Source: DATEMK01 sp035275625
GTDB taxonomy: Bacteria > Bacteroidota > Bacteroidia > AKYH767-A > OLB10
Length of the DNA: 12,097 bases
Assembly: GCA_035275625.1 (NCBI GenBank)
Contig: DATEMK010000440.1
Span: 1 to 12,097, forward strand
Direction of reading: 5' to 3'
The notes under the pieces: model-generated
Database searches by the model: none
Seen by the model: only the letters and a program-made list of their open reading frames with translations
Told to the model about the DNA's origin: nothing
Shown: one piece after another, positions 1-7,900 of the stretch
Layout: each line of letters starts with the position of its first letter
How positions within the stretch are numbered: the stretch's first letter is position 1
Made by a program: the position numbers and the translations under genes

Positions 1-90
1 TTTTGCTTTTTTCATTTCATATTTATCGCCTCATTTTGTAAATGAAAAAAATTACAGCCATGGTGCAAAAAATGGTTGTATAGAAAAACA

Positions 91-114
91 AAAGCCGGTT
101 TACGGACCGGCTTT
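91..114. terminator. GC-rich terminator-like hairpin, direction unclear
   Basis: A perfect 9-bp stem, AAAGCCGGT (91-99) against ACCGGCTTT (106-114), encloses a six-base loop. On the + strand the right arm is followed by GCTGCAC, so there is no U-tract. On the - strand the stem is followed by TGTTTTTC, a better intrinsic terminator. No - strand gene to its right is evident, so it may instead end a + strand gene outside the window with an atypical tail. Confidence 0.45.
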
Positions 115-225
115 GCTGCACATAAGAATAAACAAAAAAGAAACTTAGTCAGTTCCTCTGTTCCAAAAATATTCCTGGCTTGTTAAGCAAAGATTACTGC
201 AATATAAACTTTGTGTTATTAAAAA

Positions 226-243
226 ATGCCATGGATATGGCAT
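226..243. promoter_or_regulatory. Perfect 7-bp inverted repeat, possible operator
   Basis: ATGCCAT (226-232) and ATGGCAT (237-243) form a perfect inverted repeat around GGAT, about 190 bp before the gene at 430. It could bind a dimeric regulator or form a small hairpin. There is no U-tract, so a terminator is unlikely. The equivalent position before the gene at 3750 has no matching element, which weakens the case for a shared operator. Confidence 0.25.
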
Positions 244-256
244 CCGGAAATGCAGT

Positions 257-317
257 AACAATTAACCTAAACTTAACTCAACGGTAATATGTTTTTCAAC
301 GGTGCAAAATACATTTG
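257..317 (+). promoter_or_regulatory. Conserved promoter block of the first paralogue (TTAAC direct repeats plus TACATTTG)
   Basis: Aligned by eye without gaps (offset 3318), bases 257-298 match 3575-3616 at 34 of 42 positions. The block contains two TTAAC words, at 262-266 and 273-277, 11 bp apart, which is one helical turn. It is followed by TACATTTG (310-317), a full match to the Bacteroidota -7 consensus TAnnTTTG. The aligned bases before the gene at 3750 also end in TTTG. The direct repeats would lie roughly 50-60 bp upstream of a start near 324, a usual place for an activator site. I see no good -33 TTTG at the usual distance. An imperfect inverted repeat (298-324) overlaps the -7 box in this copy only. 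Confidence 0.4.
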
Positions 318-429
318 TGCCGTTTAAAACTAAAAACAATTAACCCCTCAATATTTTACTATTACCCTCGCAAACCATCAAAATTTTAAAATACATCCAA
401 ATAAAAACTAAAACTAAATAAAAAACACA

Positions 430-2493
430 ATGAAAAAAATTACATTATCAGGCTTATTCCTTACCCTTTTTGGGTTCTGCGCCCATGCCCAGAATGGCTT
501 GGAAGGTATTATTGTTGAAAAATATTATGTTTCTAATTCCACTGATGCCGGTGGAAGCATAGGAACGCTGCAAACGCCTTCTACTACTTACCGGGTTTTT
601 GTTGACATGCTTCCTAATTATAAATTCCAGGCTGCTTACGGAGTTCCGGGTCATGAGCTTCGTATTCAGACTTCCACTAAATTCTTTAATAATGAAGACC
701 GGGGCGCAATCACTCCGGCTTATTCTAAAACCCAGGCAGCAGATAATACGGTGATGCTTGATTCATGGGTTTCAGTGGGAGCTGCCTGTACCGGGAATTT
801 TGGAATTATTAAAGCAGAAGATAATGGAGTGTCTACTGTTGTAAACAACGATGGTCTTTTAATGAATAATGCTGGCGACCCGCCTGCTGTATCGGTACAG
901 GATGGCCTAATTGCCGGGACACCGGAGGCTGTTACACTGGTCGGGTTTACTACCGAGCTTGATATCCTTGATGCTACAAGCCAAATGGGAAATTTAATAT
1001 CAACATTCAACGGATCATGGGCATCACTCAATGGTTCTATAGGACCCACTTCTGCTAACAAAGTGTTAATTGGTCAGTTTACAACAAATGGCTGTTTCAC
1101 GTTTGAATTAAATATTCAGATTGGAACTCCGGGCGGTGGAGTTGAAAATTATGTTGCAAGAAATCCTGTTGGAAATGAAATACTGCTTCCAGGCCTTACA
1201 TATAATAAAGCTTCTGTCAGCATCTCAGCCAATCCTCCGGGAGCTGTTTGTTCAGGAACGAACATAACGTTTACGGCAACTCCTGTAAACGGGGGAGCGG
1301 CTCCTGTCTATCAATGGAAGAAAAATGGCGTTAATGTAGGTACTAACAGCCCTGTTTATACCAGCACTGTGGGAAATGGCATTCCGGTTAAATGTGTGAT
1401 GACATCAAATGCCTCCTTATGTAATACCGCTGCCGCTAATTCCAATACCATCATAGCTAATGTCAGTCCTCTGCCAACGGCAACTATTACAACTAACGGT
1501 CCCACGACTTATTGTTCAGGAACCAATGCCTTAACTCTTACGGCAAATTCCGATGTAGGATTTACTTATAAGTGGAAGAAGGGATCAGCTTATGTTTCCG
1601 GTGCTACCAATATAAGCTATAATCCTAACAGTACCGGAACTTATAAAGTAGAAGTGACAAATTCAAATGGCTGCAGCAAATTATCAACTACAGGAGTTAC
1701 TGCCACAGTAAATGCTTTGCCAACAGCAACCATTACACCCACGGGACCTACGACCTTTTGTTCAGGAACAAATCCTTTGACGCTCACAGCAAATTCAGGA
1801 ACAGGTTTAACTTATCAATGGAAAAAAGGTACAACCGTGCTTTCAGGCGCCACCAATATCAGCTATGTTCCCACATCCACTTCCACTTCCTACAAAGTTG
1901 TGGTCACCAATGCAAACGGATGCAGTAAAACATCTGCTAATTTTTCAGTTACAGTGAATCCTCTTCCAACAGCAACTGTCACACCTCAGGGGCCAACCAC
2001 GTTCTGTGTAGGGGAAAGCGTGGTGCTTCAGGCGAACAGCGGGGCAGGATTAACTTATCAATGGAAAAAAGGGGCAAACAATATCTCCGGGGCCACTTTG
2101 CAAAATTATACTGCGACAACAGCGGGTTCTTATAAAGTTGTTGTTACCAATGCAAACAGTTGTTCTAAAACATCGGGAACAATTACAGTAGTTGTTAATT
2201 GCCGCACGGAAAATCTTAGCTCTGCTGAAGAAGGTCACCAATTATTACTCTATCCTAATCCTGCCGTTGGTGCATTTACATTAAAAATCAGTGACAGCAG
2301 CATTGAAGATGGTGTTGCCCGTCTTGAAATTACAAATGCAGTCGGTCAGAATGTTTTTACAGGAAAAGCAGAATTCTCTGGTGGAACTTTAACTCACGAG
2401 ATCACTCCCGGAAGCGATTGGGCAAAAGGAATTTATTTTGTAAAGGTGTATGCAAATGGAGTAACTTATAATGGAAAAGTAATGCTGCAATAA
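430..2493 (+). CDS. Secreted paralogous-family protein with Ig/PKD-like repeats and T9SS sorting domain (copy 1)
   Basis: A 687-residue exported protein of unknown function. Residues 1-20 are a Sec signal peptide ending AHA before QNG. Residues 21 to about 258 form the domain shared with the proteins at 2592, 3750 and 8012; marks are LEGIIVEKYYVS, TTYRVFVDMLP, FFNNEDRGA, NTVMLDSW, NGSWA, NKVLIGQFTTNG, FELNIQIG and GGVENYVA. Residues 261-346 are a divergent Ig/PKD-like repeat, and 349-590 are three close copies with an 82-residue period. Each has a Cys pair (362/415, 444/498, 526/578) that could form a disulfide, and a YQWKKG or YKWKKG strand. Residues 603-687 are a T9SS type-A sorting domain starting LLLYPNPAVGAF and ending GIYFVKV...GKVMLQ, so the protein should reach the surface or medium. 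It has its own leader and terminator and looks monocistronic. Adhesion or ligand binding is plausible but unproven. Confidence 0.9.
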   Translation: MKKITLSGLFLTLFGFCAHAQNGLEGIIVEKYYVSNSTDAGGSIGTLQTPSTTYRVFVDMLPNYKFQAAYGVPGHELRIQTSTKFFNNEDRGAITPAYSKTQAADNTVMLDSWVSVGAACTGNFGIIKAEDNGVSTVVNNDGLLMNNAGDPPAVSVQDGLIAGTPEAVTLVGFTTELDILDATSQMGNLISTFNGSWASLNGSIGPTSANKVLIGQFTTNGCFTFELNIQIGTPGGGVENYVARNPVGNEILLPGLTYNKASVSISANPPGAVCSGTNITFTATPVNGGAAPVYQWKKNGVNVGTNSPVYTSTVGNGIPVKCVMTSNASLCNTAAANSNTIIANVSPLPTATITTNGPTTYCSGTNALTLTANSDVGFTYKWKKGSAYVSGATNISYNPNSTGTYKVEVTNSNGCSKLSTTGVTATVNALPTATITPTGPTTFCSGTNPLTLTANSGTGLTYQWKKGTTVLSGATNISYVPTSTSTSYKVVVTNANGCSKTSANFSVTVNPLPTATVTPQGPTTFCVGESVVLQANSGAGLTYQWKKGANNISGATLQNYTATTAGSYKVVVTNANSCSKTSGTITVVVNCRTENLSSAEEGHQLLLYPNPAVGAFTLKISDSSIEDGVARLEITNAVGQNVFTGKAEFSGGTLTHEITPGSDWAKGIYFVKVYANGVTYNGKVMLQ
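1474..2199 (+). repeat. Three in-frame 246-bp units encoding Ig/PKD-like repeats
   Basis: Units start at 1474, 1720 and 1966, so the first two are exactly 246 bp (82 codons) and the last is slightly shorter at its end. Each unit begins with codons for PTAT and contains TTFC or TTYC, a TYQWKKG-like strand, SGAT, YKV and NG/NS-CSK. Similarity is clear at the DNA level, for example around ACTTATCAATGGAAAAAA in units 2 and 3. The exact period suggests duplication inside the gene. A more divergent unit precedes them (about 1210-1467). Confidence 0.85.
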
Positions 2494-2507
2494 TAGATTT
2501 GTTAGTG

Positions 2508-2540
2508 GAAACCCCGGTGTAACAGCCGGGGTTTCTTTAT
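2508..2540 (+). terminator. Intrinsic terminator after copy 1
   Basis: GAAACCCCGG (2508-2517) pairs perfectly with CCGGGGTTTC (2526-2535) around an eight-base loop, followed by TTTATTTATA. It lies 15 bp after the stop of the gene at 430. It should separate that gene from the paralogue at 2592, unless read-through is common. Confidence 0.85.
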
Positions 2541-2591
2541 TTATAATGAATGCTGCACAATATTTATAAACAATTATATTAAAAAACATTA

Positions 2592-3434
2592 ATGATGAAA
2601 AATATAATTTTAGGATTATCCCTGGTTTTATGTGCTGGTTATATTAGTGGTCAGGGGTTAGAAAAAGTTATAGTGGAAAAATACTACATCTCTGACGCAA
2701 GAGATGCAGCAGCATTTGGCGGTCAGCTTCTTGTCGGTTCGGTTACTTACAGGATCTTTGTAGATATGCTTCCCGGGTACAGGTTCCAGGCAGCTTATGG
2801 AATACCTGGTCATGAGCTTCGTCTGGCAACTACCACTTTGTTTTTCAACAATGAAGATAAAGGCGGAATTGTGTCCAGCGTTATTCCTTACCGGAACCTG
2901 AAAGACAATACGGTTATGCTTGATTCATGGTTATCTGCAGGTGGCGCTGCTGAAGGCAGTTTTGGCATTCTTAAGACAATGGACGATGGGGTTGAAACTA
3001 TAGTAAACGAAAAAGGGATTTTGCAAAATTCAGATCCTGGAGCAGGTATTCCAATCAAAGTTCAGGATGGTCTTATTGCAGGGATGCCTCCAAAAGTTAC
3101 TTCATTTGGAATTGATTCTATAGTTGATGTTTTTAAAAACCGGACGATAGGTTCAGAATTCTCAACAACTAACGGATCCTGGGCAACCATGAATGGTGCT
3201 ATTGGCCCTGATTCAATTGATAACAAAGTTTTAATTGCACAAATTACAACAAACGGAGTTTTCACTTTTGAATTAAATATTCAGATCGGGAAACCGGCAG
3301 GCGGAGTTGAAAATTATGTGGCTAAGAATCCTGTGGCTAAGGAAATTCAGCTTTCCTCACTCGCCTATCCCGAAACGGCATTAACAGGAAAAAAGGATTC
3401 AAAAGATACTGGAAGAAATGAAAATAATAAGTAA
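2592..3434 (+). CDS. Exported paralogous-family protein without a T9SS sorting domain (copy 2)
   Basis: A 280-residue protein, or 279 if the second of two adjacent ATGs is used. Residues 1-20 are a signal peptide ending ISG before QGLEKV. A Leu just before Cys14 does not fit a lipobox, so I do not call it a lipoprotein. Residues 22 to about 259 are the shared domain of unknown function and follow copy 1 nearly throughout: YRIFVDMLPGYRFQAAYG, FFNNED, NTVMLDSWLS, DGLIAG, NGSWATMNG, NKVLIAQITTNG, FELNIQIG, GGVENYVA. The mature protein has no Cys. Instead of Ig repeats or a T9SS domain it ends in a charged tail (about 264-280, rich in K, D, E, N). It is therefore predicted to stay in the periplasm or leave by another route. 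Reading past the stop in all frames, I found no sorting-domain remnant. It lies between two terminator-like hairpins; I could not find a clear promoter in the 51 bp after the first. Confidence 0.88.
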   Translation: MMKNIILGLSLVLCAGYISGQGLEKVIVEKYYISDARDAAAFGGQLLVGSVTYRIFVDMLPGYRFQAAYGIPGHELRLATTTLFFNNEDKGGIVSSVIPYRNLKDNTVMLDSWLSAGGAAEGSFGILKTMDDGVETIVNEKGILQNSDPGAGIPIKVQDGLIAGMPPKVTSFGIDSIVDVFKNRTIGSEFSTTNGSWATMNGAIGPDSIDNKVLIAQITTNGVFTFELNIQIGKPAGGVENYVAKNPVAKEIQLSSLAYPETALTGKKDSKDTGRNENNK

Positions 3435-3450
3435 TATTATTTTCATTTTT
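3416..3450 (+). terminator. AT-rich terminator-like hairpin spanning the stop codon of copy 2
   Basis: Bases 3416-3429 pair perfectly over 14 bp with 3435-3448 around the loop AGTAA, and further T's follow. Only one pair is G-C, so the stem is weak for its length. The gene's TAA stop (3432-3434) lies in the loop, so the last coding codons (about ENN) form the left arm. It is likely a terminator or a 3'-end stabilising structure for the 2592 transcript. Confidence 0.55.
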
Positions 3451-3749
3451 AGGTTTTGCAAAAAATTTAACCGGTTGCAAACATTGTAGGGACAAAAGTT
3501 GGCCAAGATTTGACTGTTCCGGTATTTTCAAAAATCAATTGCTGACTATAGATTTATTCTCGCTTTTTAAACACAACACTTAACTTAAACTTAACGCAAT
3601 GATAATATTTGGTTCAGCAAAACTGTCTTTTTTTGTAAGAGTTCAAAACCTCTCTTTTTAGATATAAATACATTTAAAACTGCTTAAACTTATAACATAT
3701 AATTTACCAATTAAATAACTCCATAAATAACACATTAAAAACATTTACC
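3435..3749. other. Intergenic region between copies 2 and 3
   Basis: I see no gene in these 315 bp. The left part holds the right arm of the stop-codon hairpin, a TTGCAAA direct repeat (3456-3462 and 3475-3481) and two short palindromes, AACCGGTT (3469-3476) and TTGGCCAA (3499-3506). The middle holds the promoter block conserved with the region before the gene at 430. Bases 3636-3749 are an AT-rich leader of about 114 nt, almost the same length as that of copy 1 (112 nt). Confidence 0.6.
3575..3635 (+). promoter_or_regulatory. Conserved promoter block of the third paralogue (TTAAC direct repeats plus TTTG box)
   Basis: This is the counterpart of 257-317: 34 of 42 bases match over 3575-3616. 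TTAAC occurs at 3580-3584 and 3591-3595, again 11 bp apart. TTTG at 3632-3635 falls at exactly the same offset as the TTTG of TACATTTG at 310-317. The -7 box itself (TTTTTTTG) is a poorer match to TAnnTTTG. A TTTG at 3608-3611 could be a -33 element, but at a short spacing of 16 bases. Conservation here, when the rest of the spacer has diverged, suggests a shared regulator. Confidence 0.4.
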
Positions 3750-4850
3750 ATGAAAAGAATCATAACTTTTTTAGCTTTTATTTTTACAGGAATTTTTGCA
3801 AATGCTCAAAACGGCCTTGAAAGCATTATTGTCGAAAATTATTACTTGTCTGATGATGCTGATTCAATAGCATCTGATGATATATCTGCCAGTCCCGGCA
3901 CGTTGCCTGTAGGCTCTAAAACCTACCGGATTTATGCAGACATGCTTCCCGGTTATAAATTTCAGGCAATCTATGGCATAAACAATCCTGTTCACGAATT
4001 TATGATTTCAACAACTGCTTCATCGTTCTATAACAATGAAGACAGGGGTGCTACCACTTCTAACGGGGTAAATAATAATTATGTTGATGATAATACCGTA
4101 ATGCTTGATTCATGGTTATCAGTAGGCGCTGCCAGTTCTACTATGTCAGGGATTCTTAAAGACCATGATGATAATGTTGCAACTGTTGTCAACAATGATG
4201 GAGCACTGCAAAATAATAGTTCCTGGGCAGGAATTCCTTTAACTGATGAGGATGGTTTAATTGCTGTAACTCCTGATCCCGTTACTTTAGTTGGGATTAC
4301 AAATGAAATTCTGGTATTTGATGCTTCGAATAATGCCGGTGATAATTTGTTCTCGACAATTAACGGTTCTTTAGCCTGCCTTACTGGATCGCAGGGCCCC
4401 GACACGGTTGACAACAAAGTCTTGATTGCTCAGATAACTACCGATGGTATTTTATGTTTTAAATTAAACATTCAGATAGGAACGCCTTCAGGAGGAGTGG
4501 AAAATTATGTGGCTGAAAATCCTGTTGGCAGCGAAATTCAAATTCCCAGTCTTATGTATTGCAGCGCAGTCGGGGTAAATGAAACAACAGCTAACGGTTC
4601 ATCATTTAAGATTTTAAACAATCCTTCACCCGATATAATCGGGATGGAAATTAACACACCTCAACCGGTAAATAAAAGCAGCTATGCCATATATGACTTC
4701 ACCGGAAGAATGCTTTATACCAAACAGCTTGGAAAAATTTCAGATACCCGGACTGAAAGCATAGACATATCTTCATTAGCAAAAGGACCATACCTTTTTG
4801 AATTGACTCTGGATGGAATCGCTTCAGCGAAAAAAATAATTAAAAACTGA
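3750..4850 (+). CDS. Secreted paralogous-family protein with T9SS sorting domain (copy 3)
   Basis: A 366-residue exported protein of unknown function. Residues 1-19 are a signal peptide ending ANA before QNGLESII. Residues 20-270 are the shared domain, with a slightly longer N-terminal loop (DADSIASDDISASPG) than copies 1 and 2 and the same marks: YRIYADMLPGYKFQA, FYNNEDRGA, NTVMLDSWLS, DGLIAV, NGSLACLTG, NKVLIAQITTDG, KLNIQIGTPSGGVENYVAENPVG. Residues about 284-366 are a T9SS type-A sorting domain (FKILNNPSPDIIGMEI, YAIYDFTGR, SLAKGPYLFEL, ending KKIIKN). The NPSP form is a mild variant of the usual NP motif. The domain runs almost directly into the sorting signal, with no Ig repeats. No terminator is visible in the 95 bp before the TonB-dependent receptor, so it probably heads that transcript. 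Confidence 0.9.
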   Translation: MKRIITFLAFIFTGIFANAQNGLESIIVENYYLSDDADSIASDDISASPGTLPVGSKTYRIYADMLPGYKFQAIYGINNPVHEFMISTTASSFYNNEDRGATTSNGVNNNYVDDNTVMLDSWLSVGAASSTMSGILKDHDDNVATVVNNDGALQNNSSWAGIPLTDEDGLIAVTPDPVTLVGITNEILVFDASNNAGDNLFSTINGSLACLTGSQGPDTVDNKVLIAQITTDGILCFKLNIQIGTPSGGVENYVAENPVGSEIQIPSLMYCSAVGVNETTANGSSFKILNNPSPDIIGMEINTPQPVNKSSYAIYDFTGRMLYTKQLGKISDTRTESIDISSLAKGPYLFELTLDGIASAKKIIKN

Positions 4851-4945
4851 TTTACATCTTGCTTTCTGAAAAGAAGTAATTTAAAAAGCAATAAATTATT
4901 TTTAACAAACTGCCTTGCTGTACTGTTTACAGACCAATTAACCAA

Positions 4946-7900
4946 ATGAAAAAATTTCTTCTGTTTGCTGTTATCAGTTTAGTTTCTTACTCATATTCTA
5001 TCGCCCAGGGCACTGTAAGGGGTAAAGTAACCGATAAAAACGGTGAAACAGTAATTGGCGCTCCTGTAGTGTTGAGTACGATCCATTCTTATGGAACCAC
5101 TACAGACCTTGATGGCAACTATACATTGAAAATAACTGATTCAACAGAGCAGGTATTAGTTGTTTCTTATATAGGTTTTGAAACACAGAAGAAAACTGTG
5201 CATCCCGTAAATGGTGAAGTGATTATCCTGAATTTTGTTTTGACATCTTCAACCCAGGCAATCAAAGAAGTTGAAATTACCGCCAAAGCGGTAAAGTCTA
5301 AAGAGTATTATATGGAGAAGATTAAGGAAAAATCAGCCACTACTATTGACTATATTTCATCGGAGACCATGAAAAAAACCGGTGATGTCAATGTTGTTGC
5401 TGCCGTTGCCCGCGTTTCAGGTGTTTCTACCAATGGCAGCTTTATCACTGTGCGCGGGATTGGTGACCGTTATGTTAAAACTGCTATCAACGGTTCAAGA
5501 ATTCCTACGTTAGATCCTTTTACGAACAATATTAAACTGGATTTGTTTCCTGCCAGCCTTGTTGATAATATCATTATTACTAAAACAGCAAGTCCCGAAT
5601 TGCCCGGTGACTGGGCGGGCGCATATCTTTCTATTGAAACAAAGGATTATCCTGATCAGCTTACACTGACTGAAGAAACTTCGTTCGGGTATAATGATCA
5701 TACCAGCTTTAAAAATGTACTCAGTTCAGACCACAGCTCTACTGAGTGGCTTGGCTATGATAATGGTTTCCGCGATCATGATCACAGCAGCTTTAATGAA
5801 GCTTCTCCTTACCCTACAGATTACCAGGAATTTGTTGCCGTGGGTTTAGGTCCTTATTTTAATTCATTAGGCATTACCCAGGAGAACTGGACGTATGATG
5901 GCGCTAACGGTGAAAACTATTACAGGTTAGGATTGGTGGAATTAGGCTTGTTAGCTCCGGCACTAATTAACGATGACGATGCTGTTAAAATCGCCAGAGA
6001 CCAATATATGAACGGCACTTATGAATCGGAAGCATATAAGGTAATTAACGCAGATGTTCCTGCAACGGGCAGATCTTTTCCTGCCAACTGGGACCCGGTA
6101 AGAAGAAAGGCTCCCCTCAATTTCAGCCAGAGCTTCAGCATTGGCAACCAGGTTAATTTATTCCGCAGGCCTTTTGGGTTTATAGGGGGATTCCGCTACG
6201 GAAGCTCCGTAAATTATGACCCTGTTTCAAAAGCTAACAGGAGGAGATTTGACGGATCTTTATCCTCTTCTGAAGATCGCGAGGTTGGAAGGGAAACTAA
6301 CGGATGGAGCGCCCTTGCAAATGCGGCCTATAAATTCAGCCCTAACCATAGTGTTTCAATATTATTTATGCCCGGCTTTACCGGGGTGAGCAATGTTGCT
6401 TACGGCAAAGATACTATTGACCCTTCAAACAATTATATTTTAACCAAGCCGCAGCTTTATGAGGAGCGGAAGCAATTGGTTTATCAATTTAAATCAGAGC
6501 ATTATGTCCCGGTTCTTAAGCTGAAGGCAGAATTAAATGCTTCTTATACAAACGGGAAAAGCAGCACTCCTGATTTTAAGTACCTGCAATATTACCAGAG
6601 CCCTATCACCGGTTTATATAATGTTTCCCCGACAACATTATCAGGAATACACAGGTATTACCGTTATCTGTCAGATAATATTTTTGATTCGCGCCTTGTT
6701 TTTGAATTACCTGTCAGCAAAAAAACTGAGTTGGTGAGAAAATTAAAATTCGGAGGAACTTACCAGCGGAATGATAAAAAAAGCGATCAGTATGACTACA
6801 GGCTGTCATTTATAGGAAATTCAACACTGGAAAATGATAACCTGGATGAATTTTTCAGCCTGGATAATTTTGGAATACATGAATATACGGATGTAAACGG
6901 CAACACACAAAGCACTATTGACCAATATTACGAGGACTACACTACTCCTGCCGATCATAATTTCGGCAATAGCGAGGTAAAAGGTGCATTTGCAATGGTG
7001 GACTACGGAATTATGCCAAGGATTCGTTTTTCAGGAGGCATCAGGGTTGAAAAAGCATCTATATTTACTGATGTATATCAATTTGACTCATTGGGATTGG
7101 CGCGCAATGATCCCCGCAGGGCATACAGTGATGCGCTGCCGCTGGCGAACCCCGGAAAATTAGATGAAACAAGCTGGCTTCCCAGTGCAAGTCTTATATA
7201 TAAATTAAGGAACGTTGAAGATGCTCCGATCAATCTCCGGTTTAACTATAGTGAAGCCGTAGCCCGTCCGAGCATCAGGGAGCTTTCTGATGTGGCCGCT
7301 TTCGATTATGAATACAGGGCATTTGTTTTTGGTAATTCTGATCTCAAAATGGTAAAAGTCAGGAATTATGATTTTCGTGCGGAAGCCTATTTTAAATCAG
7401 GCGACAATGTGTCGGTGAGCGTGTTCTATAAAGATTTCAAAAATCATATTGAATTAGTAAATTCAGGTGGCTATACCTGGCAGAATGTGGACAAATCATG
7501 GGTAAGAGGTGTAGAATTGGAAGGAAAGAAAGTGCTGGCAAAGAATTTTGATATTGGCGCTAATGTTACTATAGTAGAGTCACATTCAAAATACGTAAGA
7601 ACTACAATTTTGATTGGGGGTGGCAGTGTTAAAATTTATCTTCCCCAGGATACTGTTACGCGCACCATGTTCGGACAGGCGCCTTATGTGGTAAATGCCA
7701 TCCTGTCCTATAAAGCCGAAAAGCTCGGGCTGGTCTGCACGGCAAGCTATAACGTGCAGGGGGAGCGATTAGTTATCGCTTCGGATAATGCAGCCATTCC
7801 TGATATATATGAACAGCCAAGACATCTTGCAGATTTTAAAGTCACTAAAACCCTTGGCAAACATTTCAGCGTAAGCGGTACCGTAAGGGATATTTTAAAT

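Larger units (their letters stand above)
1..429. other. Intergenic region at the left edge, no convincing gene
   Basis: This AT-rich stretch upstream of the first paralogue holds no gene I can support. One frame is open from the left edge to a TAG at 146-148, but its translation shows no family features and it runs through the hairpin at 91-114. A 13-codon ORF at 42-83 begins MKKIT, like the gene at 430, but stops at once. The region does hold a GC-rich hairpin (91-114), a perfect 7-bp inverted repeat (226-243), a block conserved with the region before the gene at 3750 (257-298) and a TTTG-type promoter box (310-317). Bases 318-429 would be an AT-rich leader of about 110 nt. Confidence 0.6.

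Noticed and set aside
42..83. 13-codon ORF beginning MKKIT as a leader peptide
   Set aside because: It resembles the start of the gene at 430 only in a low-complexity A-rich stretch. It lies nearly 350 bp from that gene and has no attenuator arrangement.
2..148. Open frame from the left edge as the C-terminus of an upstream gene
   Set aside because: It runs through the GC-rich hairpin at 91-114, shows no recognisable protein features, and 48 open codons touching an edge can arise by chance.
720..1061. - strand ORFs inside the paralogues (720-1061, 4079-4417) as antisense genes
   Set aside because: They recur at the same place opposite the conserved domain because the + strand codons are conserved. 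Their translations show no domain features and they have no start context.
1474..2199. CRISPR-like or non-coding repeat array
   Set aside because: The 246-bp units keep the reading frame and encode Ig/PKD-like domains; there are no short repeats with unique spacers.
2634..2636. Cys14 of copy 2 as a lipoprotein cysteine
   Set aside because: The preceding residues are Leu-Val-Leu; a lipobox needs a small residue just before Cys. The hydrophobic segment continues to a normal signal-peptidase site before QG.
3435..3560. Remnant of a T9SS sorting domain after copy 2
   Set aside because: No YPNP-like or G-x-Y-x-V-like stretch was found in any forward frame after the stop.
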